NCBI RefSeq assembly: GCF_014636635.1
Contig: NZ_BMEO01000002.1
Location: 186,001-250,000 of the forward strand
Direction of reading: 5' to 3'
From: Marinicella pacifica
GTDB taxonomy: Bacteria; Pseudomonadota; Gammaproteobacteria; Xanthomonadales; Marinicellaceae
Length of the DNA: 64,000 nt
In this document: one piece after another, positions 36,314-45,110 of the stretch
How positions within the stretch are numbered: the first letter of the stretch is position 1
Layout: each line of letters starts with the position of its first letter
Program-made: the position numbers and the translations under genes
The notes under the pieces: generated by a model
What the model was told of the DNA's origin: nothing
Seen by the model: only the letters and a program-made list of their open reading frames with translations
Databases searched by the model: none

Positions 36314-38083
36314 ATGAACAGAATAATGAGGGGATTTGTGTTATTTGTGTGGTGCCTAACGGCCACGGCGCAAACACCCCTGACAGATTGTCAAAACAGC
36401 TTAAAGCAGGGCGACTATGCACATGCCCGAACAATCTGTGAACGCAGCCTCCAAGCGGTCACAAAGGACAGTGACGAGGCTTTGGGCGTTTTGCTGAGTT
36501 TAATTGACATTTATCAGCACCTGCAAAACAAACCCCAACTCAAGCAAACCATTGAACAAGCCTTTCAACACCCGGCATTTGCATCAGACACCACCGCCCA
36601 ATACGACTGGCACCGCAAAGTCGGTCAGAAATATTATTTTGATGCAGACTATGTAAAAGCCAAAGAGCACCTTAATCAAGCCTTCCAACTGGCTCTGGAT
36701 AACAACAACCCGGAATGGCTCAGCAAAAGTCACAATGATATGGGACTGGTTGAGCTCAAATTAGGTGATTATAAAAGTGCTTTATCTCATTATCAGCAAA
36801 GCCTTAAACTGAAGCATCAATTTGGATCTGACTATCAGATAGCCAGAACGCTGAATAATTTAGGCCGCATTCATTTGTACCTTGAACAACCCGATAAAGC
36901 CGTCAGCTACTACGAATCTGCGCTCAATTATTATTTGAAATACGCTGAATCAAAAGATATTGATCACCGTGTTTTTATGGATATAGCTCACCTTTATGAA
37001 GATTTAACCAAAGCTTATAGTGCGGCCAACAATACCCAAAAAGCTCAATACTACGCACTGGCCATTTCTGAATCTCTGGGCACAAAAAATAACACGTCAG
37101 AACAGGTTCGGGCTTTAATCAACCTGGCACAATGGCACTTAGATAATGGCCATTTAGATGTCTTATATCAATTATTAACAACTGCCAAAGCCCTGATGGA
37201 TCAAAATCAAACCAATCCGGAGTTGCTGACACAATGGTATTTGTTACAAGCCAAAATGCTTCATCAAAATCATCAAATTCCTGAGGCTTTGTCCGCCATT
37301 GAAAACGGACTTCTGATCAGTAATGATTTGAATGAAGACTCATTAAAGATTGATTTATTATACTTAAAAGCAGAATTATTAGAGGACCAAAGTCCTCGAC
37401 AAGCCTTGCAGGCTTTTAAACAATATCAGCAGTTGAGATCACAATTTTTACAGCAAAAATATGACACTGACCTAAAAACTGTACAGCACCAGATTGAAAC
37501 CCAAAAAATTCAACAACAACTTTTAAACCAAGAGTTGACTAACAGCCGGCAACAACAAAAATTACATCATTTGACCAACATGATATTAATCGCCGGTATG
37601 GTGTTAATTTCTATGGCCGCTTTCATGATTTTTTATCAGTACAAAAGGAAAAAAGAAAAGCAAGCATTGATACAATCCATTCGCTACCATAAGCATCAGT
37701 TACTCATGTTTCAAACCACACAGAAACCCGAGTTGACGGTATCAACTGAAAACCACAAAGAAGCTTTAAAAAAGGCTTTGGTCGAATCCTTAATTGATGC
37801 CACCATTATCTGGGAGAAAACAACCCAAACATCTCAGATTGAATTGGCCGAACAATCAAAAATCTGGACGGTGTCCATTGATAATGGCACGCTGCGCGCA
37901 CGCTCACTGGAAAAATACCTGTCACTTGAAAAAATACCGGATAATCCCCGGTGGCGGAATGTGGTTCAAACCAACCACTTTATTTTGAGTCAGGACAATT
38001 TACAAAAACAGGACAGACAAATTTTAGAAAAGCATATTGAGTGCATCATGGATGAAGTGCGCGCTTTGTCACTGAAGAGTTAA
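36314..38083 (+). CDS. TPR-repeat membrane protein with a conserved C-terminal cytosolic domain
   Basis: The ATG at 36314 is preferred because it begins a signal peptide (MNRIMRGFVLFVWCLTATAQ); a TTG at 36242 is less likely. The 589-residue protein has many tetratricopeptide repeats in the periplasm (about 25-380, e.g. SHNDMGLVELKLGDYKSAL and ARTLNNLGRIHLYLEQPDKA), a coiled coil, a membrane helix (about 422-442) and a C-terminal domain of about 110 residues containing IELAEQSKIWTVSIDNGTLRARSLEKYLSL and PRWRNVVQTNHFIL. This plan resembles TPR sensor proteins, but the C-terminal domain is not a known kinase, GGDEF or obvious HTH domain to me. Function unknown. Confidence 0.75.
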   Translation: MNRIMRGFVLFVWCLTATAQTPLTDCQNSLKQGDYAHARTICERSLQAVTKDSDEALGVLLSLIDIYQHLQNKPQLKQTIEQAFQHPAFASDTTAQYDWHRKVGQKYYFDADYVKAKEHLNQAFQLALDNNNPEWLSKSHNDMGLVELKLGDYKSALSHYQQSLKLKHQFGSDYQIARTLNNLGRIHLYLEQPDKAVSYYESALNYYLKYAESKDIDHRVFMDIAHLYEDLTKAYSAANNTQKAQYYALAISESLGTKNNTSEQVRALINLAQWHLDNGHLDVLYQLLTTAKALMDQNQTNPELLTQWYLLQAKMLHQNHQIPEALSAIENGLLISNDLNEDSLKIDLLYLKAELLEDQSPRQALQAFKQYQQLRSQFLQQKYDTDLKTVQHQIETQKIQQQLLNQELTNSRQQQKLHHLTNMILIAGMVLISMAAFMIFYQYKRKKEKQALIQSIRYHKHQLLMFQTTQKPELTVSTENHKEALKKALVESLIDATIIWEKTTQTSQIELAEQSKIWTVSIDNGTLRARSLEKYLSLEKIPDNPRWRNVVQTNHFILSQDNLQKQDRQILEKHIECIMDEVRALSLKS

Positions 38084-38208
38084 CAAGACGAACGGTTAAG
38101 CCTTCCGATTTCTGATGGGGTCACAGATTTTAATAAAGGCCTTTACAGACTATTTCCATAACGCTGCAAAGGCCCTTAATCTAAAGCAAAGGTCTCTTGG
38201 TATAAGAT

Positions 38209-38745
38209 TTAGTCTTTGGTTGATAATTTGTGATCAATGACTTCAACACAATTAAATTGCAGGCCATCGGCATACTGATAAAGTTCATGATGATTCTGGC
38301 TTGCACTCACGCCATCGGTGAACGTATCCGGACCAGTAAATTGCGGAACCAGACCATTTGGATAAGTCATATAGTTAGACACCGCAAAAGCATCACATAA
38401 GTCAATAGCCACAAGCCTTGATTCTGTGGCGTGATCAAAAACGCCATGGGTTTTACGCCTGATTTTTGATTCACTATTATAATCGTGGCTTGAAAAATCA
38501 TCCTGACCCTGCGATCGGTTGAGTTCTCTGATATGCGATTTACTCACCAATTTCGACATCTCTGATCTGGTCTGTCTTAACTGGCTGACCATTAATATAT
38601 CTTGCTCCACAAGATCATAGCTGACAGCCACATGATAAGGGTTGGTGTCATAATCATCGCTGTAAACAAGTATTTCAGTCAAAAAATCATGCGCAAAAAC
38701 ATGGCCACTGAATAAGCAACATGCCATTAAAATAAGCTTTTTCAT
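38209..38745 (-). CDS. Secreted protein of unknown function, 178 residues
   Basis: This protein starts with a signal peptide (MKKLILMACCLFSGHVFA). The mature part has repeated YSDDYDTNPYHVAVSYDLVEQD-like acidic segments, a central polar region (KSHIRELNRSQGQDDFSSHD) and two Cys (in AIDLCDAF and FNCVEV) that may pair. I do not recognise a family. A fair ribosome site (GGAG) precedes the ATG on the minus strand. It converges on the TPR gene and is followed by no clear terminator, though an imperfect repeat lies at 38137-38176. Confidence 0.65.
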   Translation of the reverse strand: MKKLILMACCLFSGHVFAHDFLTEILVYSDDYDTNPYHVAVSYDLVEQDILMVSQLRQTRSEMSKLVSKSHIRELNRSQGQDDFSSHDYNSESKIRRKTHGVFDHATESRLVAIDLCDAFAVSNYMTYPNGLVPQFTGPDTFTDGVSASQNHHELYQYADGLQFNCVEVIDHKLSTKD

Positions 38746-39165
38746 CTGTTATCTCCAGGTTATAAGGGCTTTCAAGCATACCGCTATTTTCGCCAGACCC
38801 AAAGAAATTCACTGGAACAAACTGGAACAAATGTATCAATTTAAGTTATTCAAATTAAAAGAAAAATTACAATAAAGACCTTAAAATGCTTATTCCAAAA
38901 CACATGGATAAATGCACCAAAACCCATTTAATTAAAGCCATCTGTTGAATAAATACAGCCGACTTAAGACCAAAATGAAGCAACTGGCCATCGCAACCAA
39001 TCGACACACCTCAAAAAGTTGATAAAAGCAGGCCATCTGACCTGTAACTACCCAAACATATAATCTGGCATGGCATGAGTGCTAAACACCCTAATTGCAA
39101 ATGGGCTTTTTGAAACTGTGAACATTATCGCGCATAATACCCGTTCCAACCTGAACCCAAGCACC
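38746..39165. other. Intergenic stretch without recognised genes
   Basis: These 420 bp separate two divergent genes and are AT-rich. They hold a perfect tandem duplication of ACTGGAACAA (38811-38820 and 38821-38830) just before the orphan secreted gene. I see no open frame of note, no RNA gene and no classical promoter pair; the sulfotransferase frame is open from 39079, but that part does not look like coding sequence. Confidence 0.6.
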
Positions 39166-40701
39166 ATGTCGAACATCCAAAATATTCAGCAAATGATTGA
39201 AAACGGACAGAGCCAGCGGGCTTTGGTCAAGCTTAAAAAAATGGCGGCTAAAAACAGTCAAAACCATGAAGTCCATCGATTACTTGGGGTTATCTATTTA
39301 CAACAAAACACCTGGTCACTGGCAGAAAAACATTTGCAACATGCCCATCAATTAAAGCCGAATTTCGGACCGACTTTGCTCAATTTGGCCAGTTTATACA
39401 AGGCCCAAAAAAAATATTCACAAGCCCATCAATGCTACCAACAATTACTTAACCAGGGTGCGACCAATGCGCCGCTCTACTATAATTTGGCTAACTTATA
39501 CCGAGATCAGAATGAAATATCACAGGCGGAATCTGCCTACTTAGCCTGTCTGAAATTACAGCCCAACCACCTCGGTGCGCTGGTGGCTTTCGGCTTTTTG
39601 ATGAAAAATACAGGTCGCATTGATCAGGCCATTGACTATTTTCACCGGGCACTGGCCATCAACCCTTATCAACACGACATTTATTGGGCACTGGCTAACT
39701 TGAAACAGTACCGATTTAACGATCATGAACTGGCCACACTGAATCAAATGATTGCTCAGGCCGGTGACCGGGTACCACCGGAATTATTATTTGCCAAAGC
39801 CTATGCCCTGGAACATGCCGGTGAATATGATGCCGCTTTTGCACAACTTGAGCAAGCCAATCGACTCCGTTATCGACAATTGCAGAGAAAGCCCTTCGAC
39901 TGGTCCGGCTTAACCCAAGCCATACAACGGGTTTTTAATCCTGAATTTATCAAAGCCCACACCGTCAATGTCCATTCGAACACCAAGCAGCCTGTATTTA
40001 TCGTCAGTATGCCGCGATCAGGATCAACCCTGACCGAACAAATTCTGGCCTCACATTCGGCTGTTTACGGCGCCTCCGAACTGCCTTATTTTCCAAATAT
40101 CATGGCCGTGCGGGGTCGTGAGAATAATAATAGCTACCCAGAATCGCTCGCCTCAATGAAAAAGGATGATTTTGCTGACATCGCTGATGAATATTTTAAC
40201 GCGGTTGGTACAGATTTTAAGGAAACCATTTTTACCGATAAACAACCGCTTAATTTTAATTTTGTGGGCGCCATTTTAATGGCCATTCCCAATGCCAGAA
40301 TTATTCATTGCACCCGCCGGGATTTAGCGGTGTTACTGAGTTGTTACAAACAATTATTTGCCCATGGTCATGAATACAGCTATGACATCGAAGAGCTGGT
40401 GGCGAATTATCAGCACCAAGTGAATATCATGGCCTACTGGAAAAACTGCTTTCCGGATAAAATTTACGCCCTAAGCTATGAAGATATGGTTCAGGACACC
40501 CGCTTGGAAATTGAACGGTTACTGTCCTTTTTAAAGCTTGACTGGCAAGACACTTGTTTGCAGTTTTATCACACCAAACGAAACATAAAAACCGCCAGTG
40601 CCGGTCAGGTGACGCAGAAAATATACGACACTTCTGTGCAGTTACACAAAAAATACCAAATTTCAATGGCAAAATTCGAAAATTTGTTAAAAAACAATTG
40701 A
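39166..40701 (+). CDS. TPR-repeat sulfotransferase
   Basis: The start at 39166 (MSNIQNIQQMIENGQSQRAL) fits the usual beginning of this family. The 511-residue protein has an N-terminal array of six to seven tetratricopeptide repeats (about 5-220) and a C-terminal sulfotransferase domain (about 270-510) with the PAPS-binding loop VSMPRSGSTLTEQIL near residue 280 and the second PAPS site CTRRDLAVLLSC. It is related to the tyrosylprotein sulfotransferase-like 'sulfotransferase family 2 with TPR' group of marine bacteria. It should transfer sulfate from PAPS to a peptide or glycan; the acceptor is unknown. Confidence 0.9.
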   Translation: MSNIQNIQQMIENGQSQRALVKLKKMAAKNSQNHEVHRLLGVIYLQQNTWSLAEKHLQHAHQLKPNFGPTLLNLASLYKAQKKYSQAHQCYQQLLNQGATNAPLYYNLANLYRDQNEISQAESAYLACLKLQPNHLGALVAFGFLMKNTGRIDQAIDYFHRALAINPYQHDIYWALANLKQYRFNDHELATLNQMIAQAGDRVPPELLFAKAYALEHAGEYDAAFAQLEQANRLRYRQLQRKPFDWSGLTQAIQRVFNPEFIKAHTVNVHSNTKQPVFIVSMPRSGSTLTEQILASHSAVYGASELPYFPNIMAVRGRENNNSYPESLASMKKDDFADIADEYFNAVGTDFKETIFTDKQPLNFNFVGAILMAIPNARIIHCTRRDLAVLLSCYKQLFAHGHEYSYDIEELVANYQHQVNIMAYWKNCFPDKIYALSYEDMVQDTRLEIERLLSFLKLDWQDTCLQFYHTKRNIKTASAGQVTQKIYDTSVQLHKKYQISMAKFENLLKNN

Positions 40702-40782
40702 AGCACGCCCGATTCTGGATACAATAGGATTAACAATTATTAGAATTGTCTGGTTTTTTTACGTCTTGAATAAATTGAGAAT

Positions 40783-40795
40783 TGAGGATAACAAT
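40783..40795 (+). promoter_or_regulatory. Ribosome site and native start of the CTERM-like gene (out of frame)
   Basis: GAGG at 40783-40786 and ATG at 40793-40795 are spaced by 6 nt, a normal translation start. The frame from this ATG reads MKKKIN and hits a TAA at 40811-40813, because of the ten-A run that follows. Confidence 0.7.
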
Positions 40796-41592
40796 GAAAA
40801 AAAAATAAATTAACGAAGGCCATGTTGCCTTTATTATTGAGCGCATCGGCCGTCGCCGGTGCCCAATTGGCCACTGAAGCCGGTATTGGCGGTGTTGATG
40901 GAAACCATAGTTCCAGCGGATCCCGAGCCCTGTTATGGAGTCAGTTGGGAGCCACACCACGTGGTAATGGTACCCCTGATCAAAACTTTGAAGCATCCTT
41001 GGATGTTTATGATTCAGTGGGTGCCGATGACTTTGTCGTCACCGGTTACGGCTGGTCGATTGAGGAAATTGAAACCATTGGTACTACTGGTGGTGTCGCT
41101 TCCTCGGTTAATGTCTCTTTCCATGCAGATAATGCGGGCAGCCCCAATCCAACTGCTTTGGCCGGCTGTAGTTACAGTAGCATTCCTGTGACTGATACCA
41201 GCGGCAGTTTATCCATCACATTACCAAGCGCTTGTAGCATTATCGGTGCCGGCACTTATTGGGTGGCGATTCAAGTTAATCAGGATTTTGCCACAAACGG
41301 CCAACACTTCTGGTCCAACACTGACACGGTAGCGGGTAATGAAGCCCATTGGATAAACCCGGGTGATGGCTTTTTATCAGGTTGTACCACTTTCCAACCC
41401 GCCGGCACTGTTTGTGGCGTGGGTGGCGGTGCACCAGCCTATGACTTCTTGTTTGACTTATCCGGTACCCAGTTAGATGCGCCTGTGGCCGCTGCGCCTG
41501 TGCCGTCTCTGAACTGGCTGGGCATGGGCTTAATGGTTCTTACCTTGGGCCTGTTCGGTCGTCGTTTTATAAGAAAAGCCAATAACGTTTAA
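40793..41592 (+). CDS. Exported protein with IPTL/PEP-CTERM-like anchor; start shifted by an A10 tract
   Basis: The main frame is open from an ATG at 40822 (256 residues) to 41592. That ATG has no usable ribosome site and begins in mid-signal peptide (MLPLLLSASAVAGAQ, no basic n-region). The ATG at 40793 has a good ribosome site but is one frame off: one more A in the run at 40796-40805 would give MKKKNKLTKA joined to that hydrophobic core, a complete signal peptide. The mature protein is a beta-rich, Gly/Ser/Thr-rich domain (ASLDVYDSVGADDFVVTGYG) and ends VPSLNWLGMGLMVLTLG plus FGRRFIRKA, a tripartite sorting tail close to IPTL-CTERM. Either phase variation, RNA slippage or a sequencing error is involved. 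Confidence 0.7.
40796..40805 (+). repeat. Homopolymer A10 tract directly after the start codon
   Basis: Ten A follow the ATG at 40793. Lengths of 8 or 11 would join the start to the long frame; the length of 10 seen here leaves it off. The tract is the right kind and place for slipped-strand or transcriptional slippage control. Confidence 0.85.
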
Positions 41593-41608
41593 TTCAAACG
41601 ATTCGATG

Positions 41609-41643
41609 CTTAAAAAAACCCGCGTTAATCGTGGGTTTTTTTA
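41609..41643. terminator. Bidirectional terminator after the CTERM-like gene
   Basis: AAACCCGCG (41616-41624) pairs with CGTGGGTTT (41630-41638) around TTAAT, with one G-T wobble; A-runs and T-runs flank both sides, so both the CTERM-like gene and the convergent ABC operon can use it. Confidence 0.85.
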
Positions 41644-41728
41644 TGGATTAATTTTTCGTATTCTCTAACGAAGTGTTTGAGTGCGTTTGGCTCTGATGCC
41701 GTTGTTAACTCGCACATAGATTGTTCAC

Positions 41729-42970
41729 TTAATTCTTTTGCAACGCCCGGATGGGGTCTAATTCGGCGGCTTGTTTGGCCGGGTAATAACCAAACACCAC
41801 ACCGGTCAATAAACACACACCGACAGCCAGCACGATTGAAAATAAGCTCCAGGCCACCGGCCAGTCGGCAAAGGACTGAATCAAAAATGACAGCACCACA
41901 CCCATAACAATACCAATGACCGCACCCACGGCGGCAATGGTGGCACTTTCAATCAAAAACTGATTTTTAATATCCACTTTTCGCGCACCCAGGGCCCGCA
42001 ATAGACCAATTTCTTTGGTGCGTTCAAGCACCGTGGCCAACATAATATTCATAATGCCGATACCACCCACCAGCAAGGATATGCCGGCGATACTGGACAT
42101 CACGATGGTGAAAATTTGCTGGGTCTGGTTTTGTTGATTCAATAAATTGGCCGGCACAATGATGTTGTAATCATCGATGTTGCCGTGCCGGCGTTTGAGC
42201 AACCGATCAATGGCCACCGAGGCCACCTGCGGCCGGATGGTTTCATCAATGGTCACCCGAATGGTGTCCAACTGGCTCTCCAACATTTCCCATTTCAGGC
42301 GTTTAAAGGCCGTTTCTATCGGCAAAAAGACCTGGTTGTGTTCGGCACCGAGTTTAATACCCTGAATTTCATTTTTACTTAAGGCGTCTTTTTTCAAAAC
42401 GCCAATCACTTCCAGCCACAGATGATTAACCTTGATGCGTTGACCCAGTGCGGTACCATCGGGAAACAATTCGGCCGCCACTTCTGAACCAATCACCGCC
42501 ACCTGTGCGTAAGACTGATTATCTTCTTCACCAAATAAACGACCGGCGTCCACCTGCAAATTACTCATGCCAAAGCAATTGGGCGACAGCGCTTTGACTG
42601 CACCATCAGAATTGGCATGCTGAGAAAACAAGGACCAGGTTTTAATGGTTTTTTCGCCACAGCTTTGGCTGATAAACGGCAGGCTGTTTTGTAAAGCGCG
42701 GATATCGTTCATGTTTAAACCCAAAGAATCGGAGCGCATTTCTTTTAACGTTTCAGGATCAATTTGTTTTTCTTCAATCACGAGATTGCGCAAACCCATT
42801 TTTTCAATCAAACGGGTGGCCTCGGCCTGGGCGCCTTCGCCAATAGACAACATCGCAATCACCGCACCGACACCAAACACCATGCCCAACAAGGTCAATA
42901 GGGTGCGTAATTTGTGGTGCAGCATTTCAGCCACTGCATGGCGTAAATTGATTATCAAGGTATTGTTCAT
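41729..42970 (-). CDS. MacB-type ABC transporter permease (FtsX-like)
   Basis: This 413-residue protein has the MacB plan: one helix (about 18-42, MVFGVGAVIAMLSIGEGAQ at its end), a periplasmic MacB_PCD domain (about 50-270) and three helices at the C-terminus (about 285-305, 335-360, 370-395) with LERTKEIGLLRALGARKVDI and the closing YYPAKQAAELDPIRAL. Unlike MacB it has no fused ATPase; that is a separate gene at the head of the operon. It should transmit force to the periplasm to push out a substrate, or work on lipoproteins or peptides. It is the last gene; its start overlaps the third adaptor by 4 nt. Confidence 0.9.
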   Translation of the reverse strand: MNNTLIINLRHAVAEMLHHKLRTLLTLLGMVFGVGAVIAMLSIGEGAQAEATRLIEKMGLRNLVIEEKQIDPETLKEMRSDSLGLNMNDIRALQNSLPFISQSCGEKTIKTWSLFSQHANSDGAVKALSPNCFGMSNLQVDAGRLFGEEDNQSYAQVAVIGSEVAAELFPDGTALGQRIKVNHLWLEVIGVLKKDALSKNEIQGIKLGAEHNQVFLPIETAFKRLKWEMLESQLDTIRVTIDETIRPQVASVAIDRLLKRRHGNIDDYNIIVPANLLNQQNQTQQIFTIVMSSIAGISLLVGGIGIMNIMLATVLERTKEIGLLRALGARKVDIKNQFLIESATIAAVGAVIGIVMGVVLSFLIQSFADWPVAWSLFSIVLAVGVCLLTGVVFGYYPAKQAAELDPIRALQKN

Positions 42971-44163
42971 AGTTCTGCTTCCGCCGGTCGACTCAAAGCA
43001 ATCACATCACCGGCCTCTAAACCACTTTTGATAACACATAAGACGGCGCTGCAAAATCCCGTGGTGATGGGCTGTTGTTGGAATCCGCCTCCGGTTTGTT
43101 TATACACCCAGGCGCGGTCCTGATCACGAAATACCGCCAATATCGGCACTGAAATGGCTGACTCCTGGTTGGTCACAATGATGTCGGCCGACACCCGCTG
43201 TGAGGGCATAAAGCGTTCGTCTTGCTCATCCAATGCCACAGTAACGGTAAAATATTTCACCGGGTTATCCCGCTCCCGGGGTTGAGCGGTTTGGCTGATG
43301 GATTTTACCCGACCTTTAAATGACGTATCAGGATAAGCATCCAGTTGAATATTGACGGTTTGTTCCGCCTGAATGCCAATGGCTTCCACCTCAGGTACAT
43401 ACACCAAAGCCTGCATCTCACTTAAGTCCGGCAGCGCCGCCAGTTTGGTGCCCGGGAACACCGCTTTGCCGGGTTCGGGCATGGAGCCGTCCCAACTGGG
43501 CTGCAACACCAGTAAGCCGTCATGCGGTGCCACCACTTCAAGCGCACTTAGACTGGTTTCGTTGAGTTCTTTTTTGGCTTCTTGCACCGATTTTGAGCTT
43601 TGCAAAACGTCCAGTTCGGTGGCCGATTTTTCTTCAAAGTTTTCACTGACCTTATCAATGTGTTCGGCTTTGGCTTTTAAAAATTCTTCGTTATCCCCGG
43701 CTTCAATAATTTCAATTTTGGTGTAAAGCAAGGGATCATTTATATTAAATTGCCTGGCCAGTTCATATTCATAATCCACCACTTCAGCTTCGGTGTTGAA
43801 AGAAAAGCGGGTGTTATCAATGTCCCGTTCTTTGGCCATCATGTCATACATGAGCTTTTGGATTTCATAGGTGGTTTTATCCAATTCAATCTGGAAATCA
43901 GTGCCATCAAAACGGGCCACCACATCGCCTTTGTTAACCCGACTGAATTGCGGCATAATCCAAGCCAGGGTTTGTGGCCGCCGCGAACCGCTGGGTACGG
44001 TCAGTGGCGTCGATTGGGTGGCTTCCAGTTCGCCACCGACATGCACCGATAAAGTCACCGCCTTTTTCTCCAGGGTAAGTGTCGGTAAGGGTTGTTTCTG
44101 TTCTGTCTGATCACTGCAAGCCAGTAATCCACAAACCATTAAAAGAAGCAGTGTATTTTTCAT
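42967..44163 (-). CDS. HlyD/MacA-type periplasmic adaptor 3, lipoprotein
   Basis: This 398-residue protein starts with a lipoprotein signal (MKNTLLLLMVCGLLACSDQ, lipobox LLAC), followed by a biotinyl-lipoyl-like half (RRPQTLAWIMPQFSRVNKGDVVARFDGTDFQ), a long coiled-coil hairpin (about 95-215), the second half (EVVAPHDGLLVLQPSWDG) and beta-barrel domains ending in VLCVIKSGLEAGDVIAL. It is the longest of three adaptors in the operon and the only one with a membrane-proximal domain of full MacA type. As a lipoprotein it would sit in the inner or outer membrane and link the permease to a channel. Confidence 0.88.
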   Translation of the reverse strand: MKNTLLLLMVCGLLACSDQTEQKQPLPTLTLEKKAVTLSVHVGGELEATQSTPLTVPSGSRRPQTLAWIMPQFSRVNKGDVVARFDGTDFQIELDKTTYEIQKLMYDMMAKERDIDNTRFSFNTEAEVVDYEYELARQFNINDPLLYTKIEIIEAGDNEEFLKAKAEHIDKVSENFEEKSATELDVLQSSKSVQEAKKELNETSLSALEVVAPHDGLLVLQPSWDGSMPEPGKAVFPGTKLAALPDLSEMQALVYVPEVEAIGIQAEQTVNIQLDAYPDTSFKGRVKSISQTAQPRERDNPVKYFTVTVALDEQDERFMPSQRVSADIIVTNQESAISVPILAVFRDQDRAWVYKQTGGGFQQQPITTGFCSAVLCVIKSGLEAGDVIALSRPAEAEL

Positions 44164-45110
44164 GATTCGCTGCTGATTTCTGCCTTAATACTCATATTTG
44201 GTCGCATAATGGCTTTATCCGAATTGCTGATTTCCACCTGGGCGTCTAGAATTTTTGAGGGCTGATTCTGTGATTTGATGCGGACCACTTTGGATAATTC
44301 TTTGATCACACCATTGAATTCAATGTCCGGATAAGCATCCATACGAAAGGTCACGGTCTGACCTTGTTGCACCCGTGATAAATCGTTTTCTTTAATTTCC
44401 AATCGGGCGATGATGTTGTCCATATCGGCCACTTCAATCACCCGCGCACCACCCCACACCTGATCACCCACGGCGTATTTATTGTTATTGTGATCGCTCT
44501 GGTGCATGATGATACCACGTCTTTTGGCGATAATACGCATGCTGGCAATGGCTTCGTTTAACTCTTCCACTTCAGCCTCCAATTTGGCAATATTGGCATT
44601 TAAAATGGCTTCTTCGGTATCGATTTTTTCGCGCGTCAGTGCCAGGTCATCCAGTGCATGTTGGTGTTGTAGTTTTGCCAATGCATAATTCAGCTGATTT
44701 TCCTTGTAATCATTCATGGCAATCACACTTTGCGGTAATTCGGCTTTGCGTTTGGCTTTATCGAGGTTTTTTTTCATTTCTTCCACCGCCAGCGATTTAT
44801 CTGCCAATTCTTCCACTTTGGTCGATAATTTATTACGCAGCTCACTTTGTTTAATCGATAATTCACCCTGCTTATCCATCAGGCGTTCTTGTAATTCATC
44901 GGTTTTGAACATCAATACCGGTTCGCCGGGATTGACCTCTGCACCGTCTTTGGCCATAAAAGCAATGGTGTAACGCCATATAAATCGAATACTCGGCGGT
45001 GAATAACTGTCGGTCTCAACTGCCACCAGTTCACCTGAGGTGGTGATGGTTTCAGCATGTATAGACGTGCTCAAAGCCAGCATAATTATGATGATTAAAA
45101 ATGTCTTCAT
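44160..45110 (-). CDS. HlyD-type periplasmic adaptor 2
   Basis: This 316-residue protein has a signal peptide (about 1-19, ending HAETI), the first lipoyl half (RYTIAFMAKDGAEVNPGEPVLMFKTDELQERL), a coiled-coil hairpin rich in Glu/Lys (about 75-185) and a second half with RRGIIMHQSDHNNNKYAVGDQVWGG, then a short beta-barrel domain. It lacks the C-terminal membrane-proximal domain of MacA. Both ends overlap neighbouring adaptor genes by 4 nt (ATGA), so production is stoichiometrically coupled. Confidence 0.87.
   Translation of the reverse strand: MKTFLIIIIMLALSTSIHAETITTSGELVAVETDSYSPPSIRFIWRYTIAFMAKDGAEVNPGEPVLMFKTDELQERLMDKQGELSIKQSELRNKLSTKVEELADKSLAVEEMKKNLDKAKRKAELPQSVIAMNDYKENQLNYALAKLQHQHALDDLALTREKIDTEEAILNANIAKLEAEVEELNEAIASMRIIAKRRGIIMHQSDHNNNKYAVGDQVWGGARVIEVADMDNIIARLEIKENDLSRVQQGQTVTFRMDAYPDIEFNGVIKELSKVVRIKSQNQPSKILDAQVEISNSDKAIMRPNMSIKAEISSES

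Noticed and set aside
38137-38176. Imperfect inverted repeat (AGGCCTTTACAG with CTGCAAAGGCCC) between convergent genes
   Set aside because: One mismatch, a long loop and no T-run; plausible 3' structure but too weak to list as a terminator.
40720-40760. ACAATT-ATTAG-AATTGT hairpin followed by T-run after the sulfotransferase
   Set aside because: The six-bp stem is all A/T apart from two pairs, so stability is poor; it could be a weak terminator, but evidence is thin.
41625-41816. Open frame of 63 codons on the minus strand after the CTERM-like gene
   Set aside because: It lies over the terminator and the 3' end of the permease gene, has no ribosome site and no protein-like pattern.
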